Shown: in pieces, positions 63,670 to 64,000 of the stretch
Position numbering within the stretch: position 1 is the first letter of the stretch
Layout of the letters: each line of letters opens with the position of its first letter
DNA from: Psychrobacter aquimaris
GTDB taxonomy: Bacteria; Pseudomonadota; Gammaproteobacteria; Pseudomonadales; Moraxellaceae
Length of the DNA stretch: 64,000 bases
Reading direction: 5' to 3'
Assembly (NCBI RefSeq): GCF_016107525.1
Contig: NZ_JABASR010000011.1
Coordinates: 89,338 to 153,337 of the forward strand
The notes under the pieces: model-generated
What the model was told of the DNA's origin: nothing
Seen by the model: only the letters and a program-made list of their open reading frames with translations
Database searches by the model: none
Made by a program: the position numbers and the translations under genes

Positions 63670-64000
63670 GAGACCATCCCAGATTCTGTGTAACTGCCAT
63701 TTAGATTAAATGCTTACTAATACGATCATCAAACATAATCATAAAGCGATTAAGAGCAGACGTCCAGTTACGGATCGGCATTGACCACTTTTTGGATGCC
63801 TGCTGGGTGGCTAAGTACACCACCTTGAATGCCGCCTGATCAGACGGGAACACCTTACGCTTATTCACCGCCGTTCGAATCACACTGTTTAGCGACTCTA
63901 TCGCATTGGTGGTATAAATCACTTTTCTGATGTCTTTCGGGTACTCAAAGAACACCGTTAAGCCCTCCCAGTTATTGCGCCAAGACTTGATGACATGCGG
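63670..64000 (-). mobile_element. IS256-family insertion sequence (one end, runs off the right edge)
   Basis: The element's end is placed near 63670, where GAGACCATCCCAGATTCTG resembles the terminal repeat of IS256-family elements, 30 nt beyond the transposase stop codon. The rest lies outside the window. Confidence 0.75.
63701..64000 (-). CDS. IS256-family (MULE-type) transposase, C-terminal part
   Basis: DDE transposase; 99 C-terminal codons are visible and the frame is open to the window edge. The segment WRNNWEGLTVFFEYPKDIRK and IYTTNAIESLNSVIR is the signature of the family, and includes the catalytic-core end with the NAIESLN motif. No stop or frameshift is seen in this part, so it could be active. 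The catalytic Asp residues are outside the window. Confidence 0.9.
   Translation of the reverse strand, partial: PHVIKSWRNNWEGLTVFFEYPKDIRKVIYTTNAIESLNSVIRTAVNKRKVFPSDQAAFKVVYLATQQASKKWSMPIRNWTSALNRFMIMFDDRISKHLI

Noticed and set aside
1..64000. CRISPR arrays, prophage modules, toxin-antitoxin pairs, restriction systems, biosynthetic clusters
   Set aside because: No regularly spaced repeats and no proteins of these kinds were seen on either strand.

Overview
The window reads as chromosomal DNA of a gammaproteobacterium of the Moraxellaceae, most probably Psychrobacter. This is inferred from gene content and order (alaS-lysC-csrA, cmk-rpsA-ihfB-lapA-pyrF, prmA-[zinc ribbon]-fis-purH, prmB-aroC, iscRSUA-hscBA-fdx) and from the moderately AT-rich composition; there is no 16S gene to prove it. 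The first ~61 kb is dense core genome with almost no sign of transfer. The last ~2.2 kb, after the tmRNA gene ssrA, is accessory.

Layout. 1-1.5 kb: 3' end of clpA. 1.6-8 kb: ung, tadA, cmk, rpsA, ihfB, lapA, pyrF (base excision repair, tRNA editing, nucleotide synthesis, translation, nucleoid, envelope). 8-18.8 kb: a metallophosphoesterase, a histidine-phosphatase-fold protein, rpsT (minus), an atypical SDR, rraA, mfd, a HIT protein and a membrane-bound class III adenylate cyclase. 18.9-25.2 kb: complete isc operon on the minus strand with a recognisable IscR-type operator over its promoter. 25.5-31.5 kb: a UbiJ/SCP2-like membrane protein, hupB-ppiD, then purH and fis convergent to them. 31.7-37.7 kb: DUF3426 zinc-ribbon protein, prmA, a TPR lipoprotein and PBP1B (minus). 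38-43.5 kb: CcoI-type copper P-ATPase, a Bax-inhibitor-1 protein, NAD kinase, a YeaC-like protein. 43.5-48.8 kb (minus): HopJ-like protein, csrA, lysC with an internal beta-subunit start, alaS. 49-55.8 kb: DUF389 protein with a long acidic N-terminus, a small two-TM protein, L,D-transpeptidase, prmB-aroC. 55.9-60.2 kb: CreBC two-component system and a GDPD lipoprotein. 60.6-61.7 kb: an esterase and ssrA. 61.8-64 kb: a gene remnant, a decayed IS3-family element, an apparent tRNA 3'-end scar with its terminator, and the end of an IS256-family element running off the window.

Many operons end in clear intrinsic terminators, several of them bidirectional between convergent genes. The regulatory DNA holds most of what is unusual: a terminator hairpin only ~15 nt before the purH start codon, a terminator-like hairpin inside the isc operon between iscU and iscA, an S1 leader hairpin, nested inverted repeats between ldt and prmB, and several perfect inverted repeats without T-runs. 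Several core proteins carry low-complexity insertions or extensions (ClpA, CcoI, Fis, DUF389 protein).

I found no CRISPR array, prophage, biosynthetic cluster or recognisable defence system. No undescribed multi-gene system is evident here; the leads below are mostly regulatory or protein-architecture oddities.
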